DNA of 64,000 nt from Chionoecetes opilio (taxonomy: Eukaryota > Arthropoda > Malacostraca > Decapoda > Majidae): the NCBI GenBank assembly GCA_016584305.1, contig JACEEZ010020542.1, forward strand, positions 5,001-69,000, in the 5' to 3' direction. A model generated the notes under the pieces. That model saw only the letters and a list, made by a program, of their open reading frames with translations, ran no database searches and had not been told where the DNA came from. The translations under genes and the position numbers were made by a program. Below are positions 23,507-35,481 of the stretch, piece by piece (positions within the stretch are counted from its first letter, which is position 1; the number at the start of each line of letters is the position of its first letter).

Positions 23507-26023
23507 AAAAACTGGGCAGTATTTGAATACATTTGTATTCAAATACATTTGTGTATTGAGATATGTATTTATAAATACATTAACTAAATACTTTAATGAG
23601 TATTTAAATACATTGTATTTAAATACATATAATATAAAAATGTAAATACTTTTTTGGGTTTTTTTTCCAGTTAATTTGACCATAAACCAGCCCAACTATC
23701 TGGCAACCCTTATGTTACAGTGAACCAGTGTTTCCACTTTCAGAAAATTTCCTTATTTTAAGGAAATTTAGGCCTGAGAAGGAAACTTCTAAGGAAACGC
23801 AAAATCTAAGGAAATCCTAAGGAAATAGTTTTTTTCAGACATTTCTAGAGATATGTAGATTAAGTTAATTAGCCAGGTGAGCTGATAATAAACATTTTAT
23901 TTGCCTTTGACAAAATGACCAAAGAACAAATTCTCGGTGCTAATTTCTTATCATATTCATATCTATAGCATCTACCGCAGCAAGGATATTGGGGAATGGG
24001 GGGGGGGATAAGATAAGATACTTTGATCCTATCTAGACACTTTGCAAGTACCAACTACAAGGTTATTGACTATACAAAGCGCCACCACACCAGACGAATA
24101 TGGTGGACTCGAACCGCTGACCGAATGCAGTGTCTCTACACTCGGGCCGCGCGCTCTACCACCAGGGAGGGAAGCCACAAAACACTTTAGGACCTTTTTT
24201 TGGTCGGAAGTCCAACGACGGAACCCACAGCGCGGAAAAGTCGTAGGTTTGGTCGTAAACGTGCACACTGGCCAACGACTACTCAAGACCGGTCTTAGCA
24301 GAGGACGGAAGTCTCCAGGCATGCTCATTATTGCTTGGTATGCTATGAAATATCTTTTTTATAGGTGAATGTAGACATATGATTGCATTTGGATGGATAT
24401 TATTCATATATATGAGTAAAGAGATGAAATACAAGCAAGGGACTCATCCACGTCTGGCAGCGCGGCCTTCGGCAGCAGCAGCAGAAGCATGATGAAGCCC
24501 GTGAGGTGGATATCAACACCAACTTCACCAAGGGAGATATATGTCTTTGGTAATATTTAGTAGGGGAGCGAGAACCCCTTGAGGAATCCTATGATCCCTG
24601 GTGATATCCTATGGTGCTATCACAGGCGTGGGAGCTGACTGTCTTCTTCAGGAAGGCACAGGTGAGGCGGATAACTGCAGGTTTTTACTCAAAACTTTTG
24701 AGAATGGCGGCTGGACCCGCCAGCTCCTCCGCCACTGTAGGTTTGGGCAGGATTAAACGTCTTATTACTCGTTATTATACAACTTAGTGATTATAGTGAG
24801 ATGTTATATATACGTGTCATTATCTAAATCAATGTAGCACCGTGTGTCACCTTAAATAAGGGGGATTTAAAGATGTTATGATGAGGTGAGTGCTGGCGGG
24901 GCAGTGAGTGACGGAGAAATTCTTGCCGCGGGGCCTCTCCATATCACAAATATTCACTATTTCAACCCACATACACACCTTCTACCACCAACACACTAGC
25001 AACACAGGCTCCTTACTTATATATCTTACTATCTGATACATTAAAGCTCCTTAAAACGCAAGCATTCCGAATAAAACGAGAATTTGTTTGAGATGACGGG
25101 GACAGAAGGCGGAGAGAGGCAGTCTGGCATGCCATTCTTGCCCGGAAATATGTCTCGCTGACTTGTGATTGGTCGAGAAGTTTTAAAAACAGTTTGTCAT
25201 TTGCTGGTGACTGATGATGAGCTGGATGACGTCATTACTCGTCTTAGCCAGTCAGCGCCTTCCGACGCGTTTACGACCGACCGAGGGAGGCTTTGTAGCT
25301 TCCGTCGTAAGGAAAAGAAGTATCTAGGTAGTCGGAGAGATAGATGGTCGTTGCTGGCGATACGACCTCCGTTGCTGGCTTCCCCTCCAGGCCACCCTGG
25401 CGGGTTGGGGGGGAGGGAGGTGGAGCAAAGGTGATGGGTGGCGACTGGCTGGCGGGAGTCGCGGGACAGGGGGGTAGAGCTCTAACGACAAGTTCAGTTC
25501 CTGTCCTGCTGTCTGATAAACACTGTTCGCGTGTCTGGGATTCTGTTTTCATCAGTCACTAGTATTCGGTGCTTCCTCCATCAATTTCTATACTGTATTT
25601 AGCTCCAAAAATGTAATATTGTTGAAAGTGTGTGCAAACTTTTATGATAATAATGCAACTCGAACATTATGTCAGGGAGTGAATTCCATAGTGTGGTAGA
25701 TGGTTTATTGAAATCTCAAAGGAATGCATACTTATATTGCAAATAGAAGAAAGAGTTTGGAAATTTAGATTTCATAATTTTGTGCCTCTGGAGATTTTAT
25801 AATTAAATAAGTGAATACTTTCGAAACTTGATGATTTAGTTCATGGCATAAAAATTTGTGTGTATTTAAAATGTATTTACAAATGTATTTGAATACAATT
25901 AATGTATTTAGTATTTAGTATTTAAATACATTCGTAAAATGTATTTAGGATTTGGTATTTAAATACATTTCTCGCATGTATTTAGTATTTAAATACATGC
26001 AATGTATTTAGTGCCCAGCTCTG
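23507..26023. mobile_element. hAT-type element, transposase lost
   Basis: An 8-bp direct duplication TATATAGC flanks it (23499-23506 and 26024-26031). The left end reads AAAAACTGGGCAGTA and the right end reversed reads CAGAGCTGGGCACTA. Both subterminal regions (to about 23640, and from about 25858) are dense in AATACATTTGTATTT/ATTTAAATAC motifs, likely transposase-binding sites. The interior (about 23,650-25,850) has no recognisable transposase, contains a tRNA-like SINE segment and otherwise unassigned DNA. ORFs at 25165-25562 have no recognised domain. Confidence 0.8.
24030..24330 (-). mobile_element. tRNA-like SINE fragment
   Basis: On the minus strand, an A box TGGTAGAGCGC (24151-24161) and a perfect B box GGTTCGAGTCC (24105-24115) sit at tRNA spacing. 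Acceptor-stem pairing is not evident and the sequence continues on both sides, so a tRNA-derived SINE or tRNA pseudogene is more likely than a working tRNA. Confidence 0.55.
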
Positions 26024-26170
26024 TATATAGCATAGCATAGACATAGAAATGTAGTTTACTGACCAAACCACGCATCGCGCTCTAGTGAGCTCATGAATAC
26101 CAGCATATTGATATGTGCCGGCGACAATATAATAATAATAATAATGATGAAAATGAAAAAAAGAAGAATA

Positions 26171-26189
26171 TCTATAATAATATAAGCGA

Positions 26190-26225
<36 letters not shown>

Positions 26226-26816
26226 ACTCCAGGTGCCGCCCCCTGTGGTGGAATCCCCTCATATGGCACATTTTTGGAACCGGCTCGAGCAGGGGAAGGT
26301 TTTAAGCCCATTTATGAGATGATCCGATCACTTTTGTTTGCTTCTTTTTTTTAGCAGCCTATTAGCGAGAATTGTGAAAAAAAGTGGGTTGCGAGAATTG
26401 AGGAAACCTTGATGTAGGGTGATGGGTAATGGGTGAGTGAATGGGTGGGGTGATGGGTAATGGGTGTGGGGTGATGGGTGAATGAATGGGTGAGGGGTGA
26501 GGGAATAGATGGGGGGTGATGGGTAATGGGTGAGTGAATGGGTGTGTGGTGATGGATGATGGGTGAGTGAATGGGTGGGGAGTGGGGGGTAATGGGTGAG
26601 TGAATGGGTGGGGGGGTGATGGGTAATGGGTGAGTGAATGGGTTGGGGATGATGTGAATAGGTTGGCGTTAATACGTATACATTTCTACATCCATGATTT
26701 CAGGAAAGCTAGAAGGGGCTATCTGGAGAGTCTGTGTTTGGTGGGCCGAAGGCCCACCAATAGCCCTCCGCAGGAGCTAGCCAAAAAGTCCGCCCGGAGG
26801 GCGGCTTTGCGGCTAG
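26171..26816 (+). mobile_element. Non-autonomous Helitron, copy B (best preserved)
   Basis: It starts TCTATAATAATATAAGCG after an A and ends GCGGCTAG before a T. That is the TC...CTAG structure and A|T target of Helitrons, with no target duplication. About 11 bp before the end is a 6-bp hairpin CCGCCC-GGA-GGGCGG (26790-26804), the usual Helitron 3' terminator. The interior holds a GT run, a minisatellite of GTGATGGGTAATGGGTGAG type (about 26415-26660) and the palindrome TTGGTGGGCCGAAGGCC with its complement. It carries no protein gene and would depend on a Rep-helicase from elsewhere. Confidence 0.85.
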
Positions 26817-26879
26817 TTAACAATAATTATACAAATAGCTTATAATAATACAAAGTATAGAAAATAATGTCATTATGAC

Positions 26880-26884
26880 AATAT

Positions 26885-26956
<72 letters not shown>

Positions 26957-26988
26957 ATACTATATATTATATATATATATATATATAA

Positions 26989-27027
<39 letters not shown>
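26880..27027. repeat. (TA)n microsatellite
   Basis: An interrupted TA array without coding capacity. Confidence 0.9.
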
Positions 27028-27030
<3 letters not shown>

Positions 27031-27080
27031 GATTATTGACATTGTTTTCAATATATTTTACCATTTTAAGCTATTTTATA

Positions 27081-28171
27081 ATGGACCCATTTACTCACAC
27101 CTAAAACACGGAGTATTATAAAGCTTTGGGTGCAATATAGGCTACATATCACTGTACTCATATTCTTTTTGCTGAGAAATGCACCATAAATGAAATATAT
27201 GGCCTTTTTGGGGCCAAAATATCACAACACGGCGGAACGCGCTGTGACGTAGTAACTGCAAACTCAGATCTCGCCTGATCAGCTGATCGGCTTGTTTTGG
27301 CTCAGCAAACCGCAAATTATAGTTTTATTTTACTAACCTAACTAACTTGCATTACCCCTACTACCGCAAGATGACCAGTAATCCTCCTTCAAGTGATGTA
27401 GTAGGTATTCACTGTGTTTGTGAATATGTAAGTTGTAGTTTTTAAGGAAAAAGTGGATAGACAGAGCAAAGTGGCCCGTGACACCAGACAAGTGATGACT
27501 TCTGGGATCGGCATTCCTTATAGGGAGCTTAAATGAACCTGCAATGACATGTACAGCTAGACAGATAGACGAACTCATAGAGGAACAGGTAGAAATGTAT
27601 GGTTAGTATAGGTTGTAGTGGTGAGTAGAGTGACGAAGGGTGTATGTTTGGCTTATGTGGGGAAAGAAAGCCATACATTTCTACCTGTTCCTTTATGAGT
27701 TCGTCTATCTGTCTAGCTTTACATGTCATTGCAGGTTCATTTAAGCTCCCTATAAGGAATGCCGATCCCAGAAGTCGTCACTTGTCAGGTGTCACGGGCC
27801 ACTTTGCTCTGTCTATCCACTTTTTCCTTATAAACTACAACTTACATATTCACAAACACAGTGAATACCTACTACATCACTTGAAGGAGGATTACTGGTC
27901 ATCTTGCGGTAGTAGGGGTAATGCAAGTCGGTGTATTAGTAGGTAGTACATAATAGTAGCGGCCGCTTGACAGCTGTTTTGCTCTGTTGTTTATGCTTAT
28001 GACGTCACAACATGGCGCCAGTCGTTTTAGAGCGTATACATTTTCCTGCACTTAAATTGGCTGTATCATCAAAAATACTGTTCACATAGAAAAATCAACA
28101 TCACTGCCCAACTATATGAGGCTTGAAGATGTCAAATCAATCCTTACCTCAAGTAGAGTAAATGGGTCCAT
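27081..28171. mobile_element. Fold-back element with TA target
   Basis: Outer inverted ends ATGGACCCATTTACTC (27081-27096) and GAGTAAATGGGTCCAT (28156-28171) are perfect and each is flanked by TA. Inside, about 265-bp arms (27340-27608 and 27665-27930) are nearly perfect reverse complements around a roughly 55-bp spacer. The arms yield mirror-image ORFs (for example SGVTGHFALSIHFF) and, in the opposite sense, a short ARQIDELIEEQVEMYG-like peptide. None is a recognised protein. TA targets point to Tc1/mariner-type mobilisation, as an inference. Confidence 0.7.
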
Positions 28172-28260
28172 TATTGTCAATATTCTTATTTTTTAGTATT
28201 TTCATTATTATTATTATTATAATATCACTTTATAATCATTATTAGTAGTGGTATCAATGA

Positions 28261-28346
<86 letters not shown>

Positions 28347-28350
28347 GTAT
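28261..28350. repeat. (TA)n microsatellite
   Basis: A TA array of about 40 repeats with small interruptions. Confidence 0.9.
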
Positions 28351-28379
28351 ATATATATTATTGGGTTTTTTCCATTTTT

Positions 28380-29060
28380 ATTATCTTATTGATAATTATT
28401 ACAATTTCTTATTAGTATTGCTATGCTAATAGCTCATTATTACAATTGCTATCATTGTTATCATCATACTAGTATCAGTATCTTTATTATTATCATTATG
28501 ATCATTATCAATATTATTATTATTATTAACATTATTATCATGATTGTAATCATTTTCATTTTTGTTATCGATATTATTGTTAGTATCACTATTATTGTTA
28601 TTATTATTTGATCTAAGTTATTACTATTATTATAACTTATTATTATCATTAATACCATTGACATTATCATTATTATTATTATTATTATTACTATTGTTGT
28701 TTTTATTATTATAATCATTATCATTTATTTTTAATTATTATTATTGTTATTATTTCAAAGGCGTAGACGGAGACACGTGTAACGCGAGTTTTCTGCAAAA
28801 TATATGGTAAAGATACGAGGGGTCAGTCATATCTGAGGTGTGAACACTCCGAGACACACACACACACACACACACACACCACACACACACACACACACAC
28901 AGTCACACACACACACATACCTTTGAAATAATTATATTGTTAATAAAATAATAATAATAATTTGGATGATAATAATAATAACAATAATGTAAATGATGAT
29001 GATAATAACCATAATAATATTAATAATAATAATAATAATATTAATAATAATAATAATGAA
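28380..29060. repeat. ATT/ATC-rich and (CA)n microsatellites
   Basis: 28380-28760 is degenerate ATT/ATC trinucleotide sequence. 28857-28915 is a CA array with interruptions. 28930-29060 is ATA-rich. Ile-rich ORFs here are artefacts. Confidence 0.85.
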
Positions 29061-29334
29061 AATGTGTGTTAGGCTAGATTTAATAGTGACGCCTGTGTGA
29101 TATGTAATGGTCCGTTTTCTGTGATGGTCTACCCTCAGAGGTAGAGGGAGGGAGGGAGGGAGGTTTCACAGTGCGGCATTGTCAGCTGAGGTGCAACTGG
29201 CCAATGATAACACGCGCCTCAGATTCTGAGCCAATGAGCGTTACGCTACCATAGGTGTCTCGGCAGTCGGAGTAGTCACTAGTCAGTTCTTGGTCTTGGT
29301 ACTAGTCAGGAGTCTGTTTCGGGAAAAAATAAGA
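29061..29334. other. Unassigned DNA
   Basis: No gene is seen. A short GGGA repeat lies near 29144-29163. Confidence 0.3.
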
Positions 29335-29487
29335 GAAAAAAACATAATACCGAAATCCAATACCGACCAAATAATATACCGATACCGGTATACCGATGCA
29401 ATACTAATCGATATTACCGATACCGGCATACCGGAAAACCAAAATACCGGTAATTCCGACGCCAAAATACCAGGATTTCGGTATACC
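29335..29487. repeat. ACCGGTAT-rich fragment
   Basis: Repeated CCGATACCGG, TACCGGTA and TTCGGTATACCGG motifs resemble the element end at 21833-21980. It is cut at the CR1 3' end, so CR1 probably inserted into it. Confidence 0.45.
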
Positions 29488-31940
29488 GGATACATAAGAA
29501 CATAAGAAAATAAGGAAGCTACAAGAGGCCGCGAGGCCTACACGTGGTAGTTCCTGTCACCTAACACTACCTACATCCACCTTTCATCCCCATCCATGAA
29601 CCTATCCAGCTCCTCTTTAAAGCTCCCTAATGACTCCGCACTAACTACCTGTCTACTGAGACCATTCCATTCATTCACCACCCTATTTGTGAACCAGTTT
29701 TTCCCTATTTCCTTTCTAAATCTACGCTTTTCCAGCTTGAATCCGTTACTTCTTGTTCTACCCTGGTTAAAAGCCGTAAGAACTTTTCCTACCTCTCCTT
29801 TATTAAATCCCTTTATCCACTTAAAAAACTTCTATCAGATCGCCCCTTACTCTGCGTCTCTCGAGTGAGTGTAATTTTTATAACTTCAATCTCCTCTCAT
29901 AACTAAAGTTACGCATCCCTTGTATCATTTTGGTCATCCTTCTCTGCACTGTTTCTAACAAGGCTATATCCATCCTGTAATATGGAGACCAAAACTGAAC
30001 CTTATAGTCTAGGTGAGGCCTGACTAGAGCCAGATAAAGCTTTAGAATAACTTCCGCACTTCTACTTTTAACACTTCTGGTAATGAATCCTAATACTCTA
30101 TTAGCTCTATTTCTGGCCTCAATACATTGTTTCCTAGGTCGGAGGTCTGGGCTCACTCTCACTCCAAGATCATTTTCACCTTCTGATCTTTTCAGCGATA
30201 CATTGCTTATGGTGTATCTATTACCAGGGTTTTTTCTACCAACATTCATAACGCTGCATTTATCAATATTAAATTCCACCTGCCATCTGACTGCCCACTC
30301 GTTAAGTTTATCTAAGTCTCCCTGCAATATGTTTACATCAGACTGTGATCCAATAATCCTACCTAACTTAGTATCATCAGCAAACTTGCTGATATCACTG
30401 CTAATCCCACTATCCAAGTCGTTGATGTAAATAAAAAATAGTAATGGACCCAAAACAGACCCTTGTGGAACTCCACTTGTCACCAGTCCCTATTCAGATT
30501 TAGAACCATTAATTGTAACCCTTTGTTGCCTATTACTTAGCCAAGCTCTGATCCAATGAAGAACCTTCCCATCTATTCCATGAGCCTTAACCTTATTTAA
30601 GAGTCGCTCGTGTGGTACTTTGTCAAATGCCTTACTAAAGTCCAGATATATTATATCATAATCCTTATCATTATCTGCCGTCTCATAAACTTTCCTATAA
30701 AAACTCAATAAATTGGTGAGACATGACCTACCCTTGGTGAATCCATGTTGTGAATCATTGATCAAACTATGTTTATCTAAGTGCTCTCTAATGTTTTTTG
30801 CAATAATAATTCCAATAATTTACCCACCACTGATGTTAGACTTACGGGTCGATAATTTGACTTTAATCCTCTGTCTCCCTTCTTAAATATGGGAACAACA
30901 TTTTCTCTCCTCCACAATAATGGCACATCGCCTATCTCAACCGATTTCCTAAAAATGTGCACTAACGACTCACTAACAACCTCCTTGCATTCCTTTAATA
31001 CCCTGGGATACACTTCATCTGGTCCTGGCGATTTAAAAATTTTCATTTTATCTATACCCTCTTCCACCATTTCCCTAGTTATCACAATATCTTTGAGTTT
31101 CTCCTCATCGCTTCCTTTGAACATCTGTTCACTATCAGGTATCGTCTGTGTATCCTCCTCCGTAAAAACACTTAAGAAATAATCATTTAGACTTTTACAC
31201 ATATCCTCAGCCGTATTTAAGACCTCACCCTGTCCTGACCTTAACGGCCCAACTAATTCCCTTGTCTTTGTTTTATATACCTGATAGAACCCCTTTGGGT
31301 CCCTTTTCGCCTGTCCTGCTACTTTAATCTAATAATTGTTCTTAGCAACTCGAGTTAATTTCTTCACTGTCCTTGCCATCACGTTATACTGTTCTTTGTT
31401 TACCAATCCTGCCTTGAACCTAAAATAAATGTTTCTTTTTACTCCAATGTTGCGTTTTAAATTGGTGGTCATCCATTTTGGATCACTCTTTCTGGACCTT
31501 ATTTCCCTATAAGGAATATTTCTTTTCTGTCCGTCAATTATATTCCTTACAAATGAGGTATAATCCTCCTCAGCCCCGACCTCACTTCCATTTCTAACCT
31601 CTCTAATTACCTCCTCAGCCCCGACCTCACTTCCCTGTCTAACCGCTTTAATTACCTCCTCAGCCCCGACCTCACTTCTATATCTAACCGCGCTAATTAC
31701 CTTCAGGTGCCTTCCTAATCCTTCCTAATTGGCCTTTCCAGCTGTCATCGCCCTGTCCTTATCCTGGGAAAAGTTCTTCCCCTCCATCCCACATCTCTTA
31801 TTAATAACCTCCAGGTGTCTTCTTAATCCTGCATAATTGGCCTTTATATCGATACCGGTGCACATTCCTTTGTGGCAGACAGAGCTTCCTCGCAGTGAGG
31901 CCCATTTTTGTGTGTAATCCTTGCTCTCCATGCCCTTCAC
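29488..31940 (-). mobile_element. CR1-clade non-LTR retrotransposon, 5'-truncated
   Basis: On the minus strand the 3' end finishes in two copies of TTCTTATG. Short 8-bp tandem tails instead of poly-A are the hallmark of CR1 elements. RT motifs agree: KFADDTKLG, GVPQGSVLGPLLF, YLDFSKAFDKVPH. Coding fades beyond about 31940 and the endonuclease is absent, so the copy is 5'-truncated. Confidence 0.9.
29598..31940 (-). pseudogene. CR1 reverse transcriptase ORF, broken
   Basis: In minus order: a linker containing three 15-residue tandem repeats of SEVGAEEVI type (about 31560-31700), then WMTTNLKRNIGVKRNIY. At 30777-31202 are the RT N-terminal parts (SPGPDEVYPRVLKE, NYRPVSLTSVVGK). At 30490-30765 is SQHGFTKGRSCLTNLL and motif A YLDFSKAFDKVPHERLL. 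At 29878-30483 are motif B GVPQGSVLGPLLF and motif C KFADDTKLG, then LVRPHLDYKVQFWSP. A C-terminal part (WIKGFNKGEVGK, NWFTNRVVNEWNGL) ends near 29598 in another frame. At least three frame breaks inactivate it. The plus-strand ORFs at 29596-29868 and 30083-30430 are antisense shadows. Confidence 0.85.
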
Positions 31941-32064
31941 TTGCTTGCCTGTAGGTGTGTAAAACGAACCACCCAGGTTGCGTCAGGCAGGGTTGAATTC
32001 TAGGTTGCCAGAGGAAGCTAAAGACCAGTGACAGTGAGAGACCAGCAGGTCTCTAAAGAGACTA
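31941..32064. other. Short spacer
   Basis: Unassigned DNA between CR1 and the LINE-A copy. Confidence 0.3.
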
Positions 32065-33545
32065 GTGACAGGTATCAAAAGCTTTTGATAGTGTCTGGCA
32101 CAAATCTTTAATTTTCAAACTACCCTCATTCGGTTTCTATCCTTATCTCTGTACCTTCATCTTAAGTTTCCTTTCAAACCATTCTATGGCAGCTACTGTA
32201 GACGGACATTGTTCTTCTCCTAAATCTAGCAATAGTGGTGTTCCCCAGGGTTCTGTCCTATCACCCACTCTCTTTCTATTATTCATTAATGATCTTCTAT
32301 ATCTAACTCAAAGCCCTATCCACTTTTTTTTTTTTTTTTTACATTTGTGCCTATAGCGCCTGTAGGCAGTGGTGACCCAGGGCTCGGATAGTAGGCTCTG
32401 GAGGTTCACTTGAGGGCTCTGATGGTTGGTCCTCGCCCGTGGTGGCGCAGACAGGATTATTATAGTGACGCCTGTTATTAGAGGTTCATGCCGCCCCCCT
32501 GTGTCCTCCGATGCACTCGCAATCGAAGGTAGAGTTGATGGGCAGGGCATGTGGGTGTTCTTAGGCAACTCGATGGTGCAGAAAGGTTTTGTGTTTCTTC
32601 GGGGATCGAACTCGGGTCACCGAGAACGCCAGTCGGAGACGCTAACCACTCCGCTACCGTCTCCCCCATCACTGATGATTCTACCCTGCATTTTTCAACG
32701 TCTTTCATTAGACGTCCAACTCAACAGGTACTAAGTGATTCACGGAGAGATGCCACCGAGCGCCTAACTTCTGATCTTTCTATAATTTCTGATTGGGGCA
32801 AAGCAAACCTTGTTTTGTTCAATGCCTCAAAAACCCAATTTTTTCACCTATTTACTCGACAAAACCTACCATATAGCTATCCCCTGTTCTTCAATGACAC
32901 TCAACTATCTCCTTCCTCTACAATGAACATTCTTGGAATATCCTTTACTAAAAATCTGATTTGGAAATCTCACATCTCAAATCTTGCTAAAACAGCTTCT
33001 AAGAAGTTAGGTGTCCTGTGGCGTCTCATACAGCTCTCCTAAACAGGGTTGAGTCAAAAGCTTTTCGTCTCATCAACTCTCCTCCTCTGACTGATTTTCT
33101 TCAATCTTTAAATCACCGCCGGAATGTTGCTTCTCTTGCTATCTTCTACCGTTATTTTCATGCTCACTGCTCTTCTGAACTTGCTAACTGCATGCCTCCC
33201 CCCCTCCCGCGTCCTCGCTGCACAAGACTTTATATTCATTCTCATCCCTATTCTGTCCATCTTCCTAATGCAAGAGTTAACCAGTATCTTTACTCTTTCA
33301 TCCCTTTCACTGGTAAACTCTGGAACTCTCTTCCTGCTTCTATTTTTCCACTTTCCTACGACTTAAATCTTTTCAAGAAAAGAGTAACAAGACGACACCT
33401 TCCGAACTAAATTGGCACACCCCTTTTTTTATTATTTTCTTACTGACTTCTTTATAGGGACTGGCAACTAAGCGGGCTTTGTGTTACCTATTTGTGTTGT
33501 GCCCTTGGCTAGTCCTTTGTGATGTAAAAAAAAAAAAAAAAAAAG
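32065..33545 (+). mobile_element. LINE-A retrotransposon, 5'-truncated copy with nested SINE
   Basis: It starts inside the RT at motif A (KAFDSVWHKSLI). It continues through GVPQGSVLSPTLFLL, is interrupted by the SINE at 32324-32667, and resumes at DDSTLHFSTSFIRRPTQQ. It lacks about 108 bp near 33026 compared with the copy at 13886-16445. The end is FKKRVTRRHLPN, the family 3' UTR and an A run at 33528-33544. Several frame shifts make it non-functional. Confidence 0.85.
32324..32667 (-). mobile_element. Full-length tRNA-derived SINE
   Basis: On the minus strand the head reads GGGAGACGGTAGCGGAGTGG, containing a good A box (TAGCGGAGTGG), and continues to a B box GAGTTCGATCC. These are the internal RNA polymerase III promoter. 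The body runs to GCCTACAGGCGCTATAGGCA, ATGT and an A tail of 17 or more. The head has a long variable-arm-like spacing, suggesting a tRNA-Ser/Leu-type origin, though this is uncertain. It is inserted between the motif-B and YADD regions of LINE-A, with imperfect flanking repeats (ATCCACT/ATCACT). Confidence 0.85.
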
Positions 33546-33792
33546 GTGATGTGTGATGTTCAGGAGACAGCACTAGGCTGCCGGGCAAAAACAAGTACCA
33601 GGGGTGGCAGCAAAGAAGCTACTAGGCGATGATGGGCAGGTGTTGTGCGATGTTTAGGAGGCAGCACTAGGCTGCAGGGCATAAAAACGGGCAGCGAGGA
33701 AGCCGAGGATGGAAAAGTGGGCCCACCAACCGCTGGCTTCCCCCGTAAAACGCGTATCACACTAGCTCCTTTCCACCCACCTCCCACACGGG
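33546..33792. other. Unassigned DNA with an internal duplication
   Basis: A block CAGCACTAGGCTGC with GATGTTTAGGAGG-like context occurs twice (about 33560 and 33655). No gene is seen. Confidence 0.35.
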
Positions 33793-34645
33793 CAGGGTTG
33801 TGAACTTTTGTAGGCCACATTATCGTACCGAGCCACCAAAATTATCGTATTTGCAGATAGATTATCGTACAAGCTTAGCTAAACTAATATTAGTCAGTAG
33901 ATAACTATATACATCATTGAATTCAGCATTCCACATACAAAAATATTTTCACTTCTCACCAAAATATATAATATATCCAATTATGACACAAAATTCCATG
34001 TTAATTTTTTTACCATAATAAATGAAATCAAATGAAACAAAAATATATTTAGTAACACATATAATGACTCAAAAGAAGCTAAACTCGAGAAGTCTACATA
34101 GCTATCATCCTCAAAAGAAAAGGAATTCCTGTTACTCCTCTATTTTTCTATCCCCTGTGTCAACTGGCGCTTTTAATTATAGTGTGTCAGTTGTCATTGA
34201 CAGACATATCATATCATATATAGGGATGAAGGTAACACAATCTGCCTTATCCCTTAATTACACTGCGCTGCTGGAAGAGAACCAAGTAGGGTTCCCGTCA
34301 CAAGTCAGTGTCTTACCTTTGTCTTGGTAAGGTTAATCTTGCTAAATACCCTCTATCACAATCTGCGTTCTAATGCGGCAAGCAACGCTCCAAATCCATG
34401 TCATACAAAGGATCAGAAGTCAAACTCAAAACTCTCTCTCCCTCTCTCTCGCAGAAGTTGACAACTTGACAGCGACATTCTTTTTTTTTCTTTTTTTTTG
34501 CGATGACAATTTTTGTATGACTATATAATGTAATTATATGTGTGAGTTAATTATCGTATTTTTGTGTACGATTCTCAGCCATGCATCGTACAGATAGTCA
34601 AATTATCGTACAAATACGATAATTATCGTACAGTTCACAACCCTG
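33793..34645. mobile_element. hAT-type MITE with TATCGTAC subterminal repeats
   Basis: Ends are CAGGGTTGTGAAC and GTTCACAACCCTG, exactly inverted. Both subterminal zones carry multiple ATTATCGTAC/TATCGTACA motifs, likely transposase-binding sites. The CAGGG start fits hAT. Flanking 8-bp duplication is unclear (CACACGGG versus CACAGTGC, with ACACGGG 8 bp further on). No transposase is present in 853 bp. Confidence 0.7.
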
Positions 34646-35301
34646 CACAGTGCACACGGGCCACACCACTTGATGGACGGTAAACCGCCCACTCCCTAGC
34701 AAACGCAGAGTGGGTTCGTTGTCGCACTCGGACTTCACAACAATCTTGGTCTACTAAGGAATGGTCAACCAATGGTCCCGTTTTCCGCTCGCCTCCTCCG
34801 TCTCATTTTTCTCCTATTCCTCTTCATTATCCTCCACCAGCACAACCTTCATCTCCTCCTCCTCCTCCTGCTCCACCACATCCATTACTCCTACTCCTCC
34901 ACCATCACTCCTCTACTTCCAACTACACTTCCACCTCCACTTTCTTATGTTGCTGCTACTACCACTACTACTACTCTTTAATAGTTATCCTAGTGTCACT
35001 ATCATAATAACATAATCTCCTCCTCTACCACCTCCATTACTCCTACTCCCTCCACCACCGCTCCTCCACTTCCAACTTAACTTCGACCTCCACTTTCTCC
35101 TGTTGGTGCAACTAGCCGGCCATTACAACTACTCTTAATAATTATCCTCGTGTCACTATCACAATAACAAAATTAATGATGATAGTAATAGATCTATAGT
35201 AATAAGATTATGTAAGAAAATAAGATGTGCGATGTGACCACCTGAACCATCGATGTGTGCGAACTACCACCACCAAATCTTCCTCCTCCTCATCATCCAC
35301 C
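34646..35301. repeat. Degenerate CTC/CCA trinucleotide-rich DNA
   Basis: TCC/CTC/CAC triplets dominate on the plus strand. The same type of sequence continues beyond 54716, showing that this is the host DNA into which the LTR element inserted. Ser/Leu/His-rich ORFs are not credible genes. Confidence 0.75.
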
Positions 35302-35481
35302 ACACCTGTCAAACGAATGGCCGAGTACTCGACCAGCGCTCGAGTACCAAGGTTCAGGATTGGGAACTCTGTGTAGGCATAGGTGAAACTCCCGTAACAA
35401 TCACAAGTTTATTCCCCACACTGAACACAACTATACACTAATTAATGTCACTGCACTCTTTAAGTCTCTCGTCGCATGATT

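Noticed and set aside
24100..24165. Functional tRNA on the minus strand
   Set aside because: A and B boxes are present, but the acceptor stem does not pair and similar sequence extends beyond the tRNA limits.
34761..35015. Ser/Leu/His-rich ORFs
   Set aside because: They read through CTC/CCA trinucleotide-rich DNA in several frames at once.
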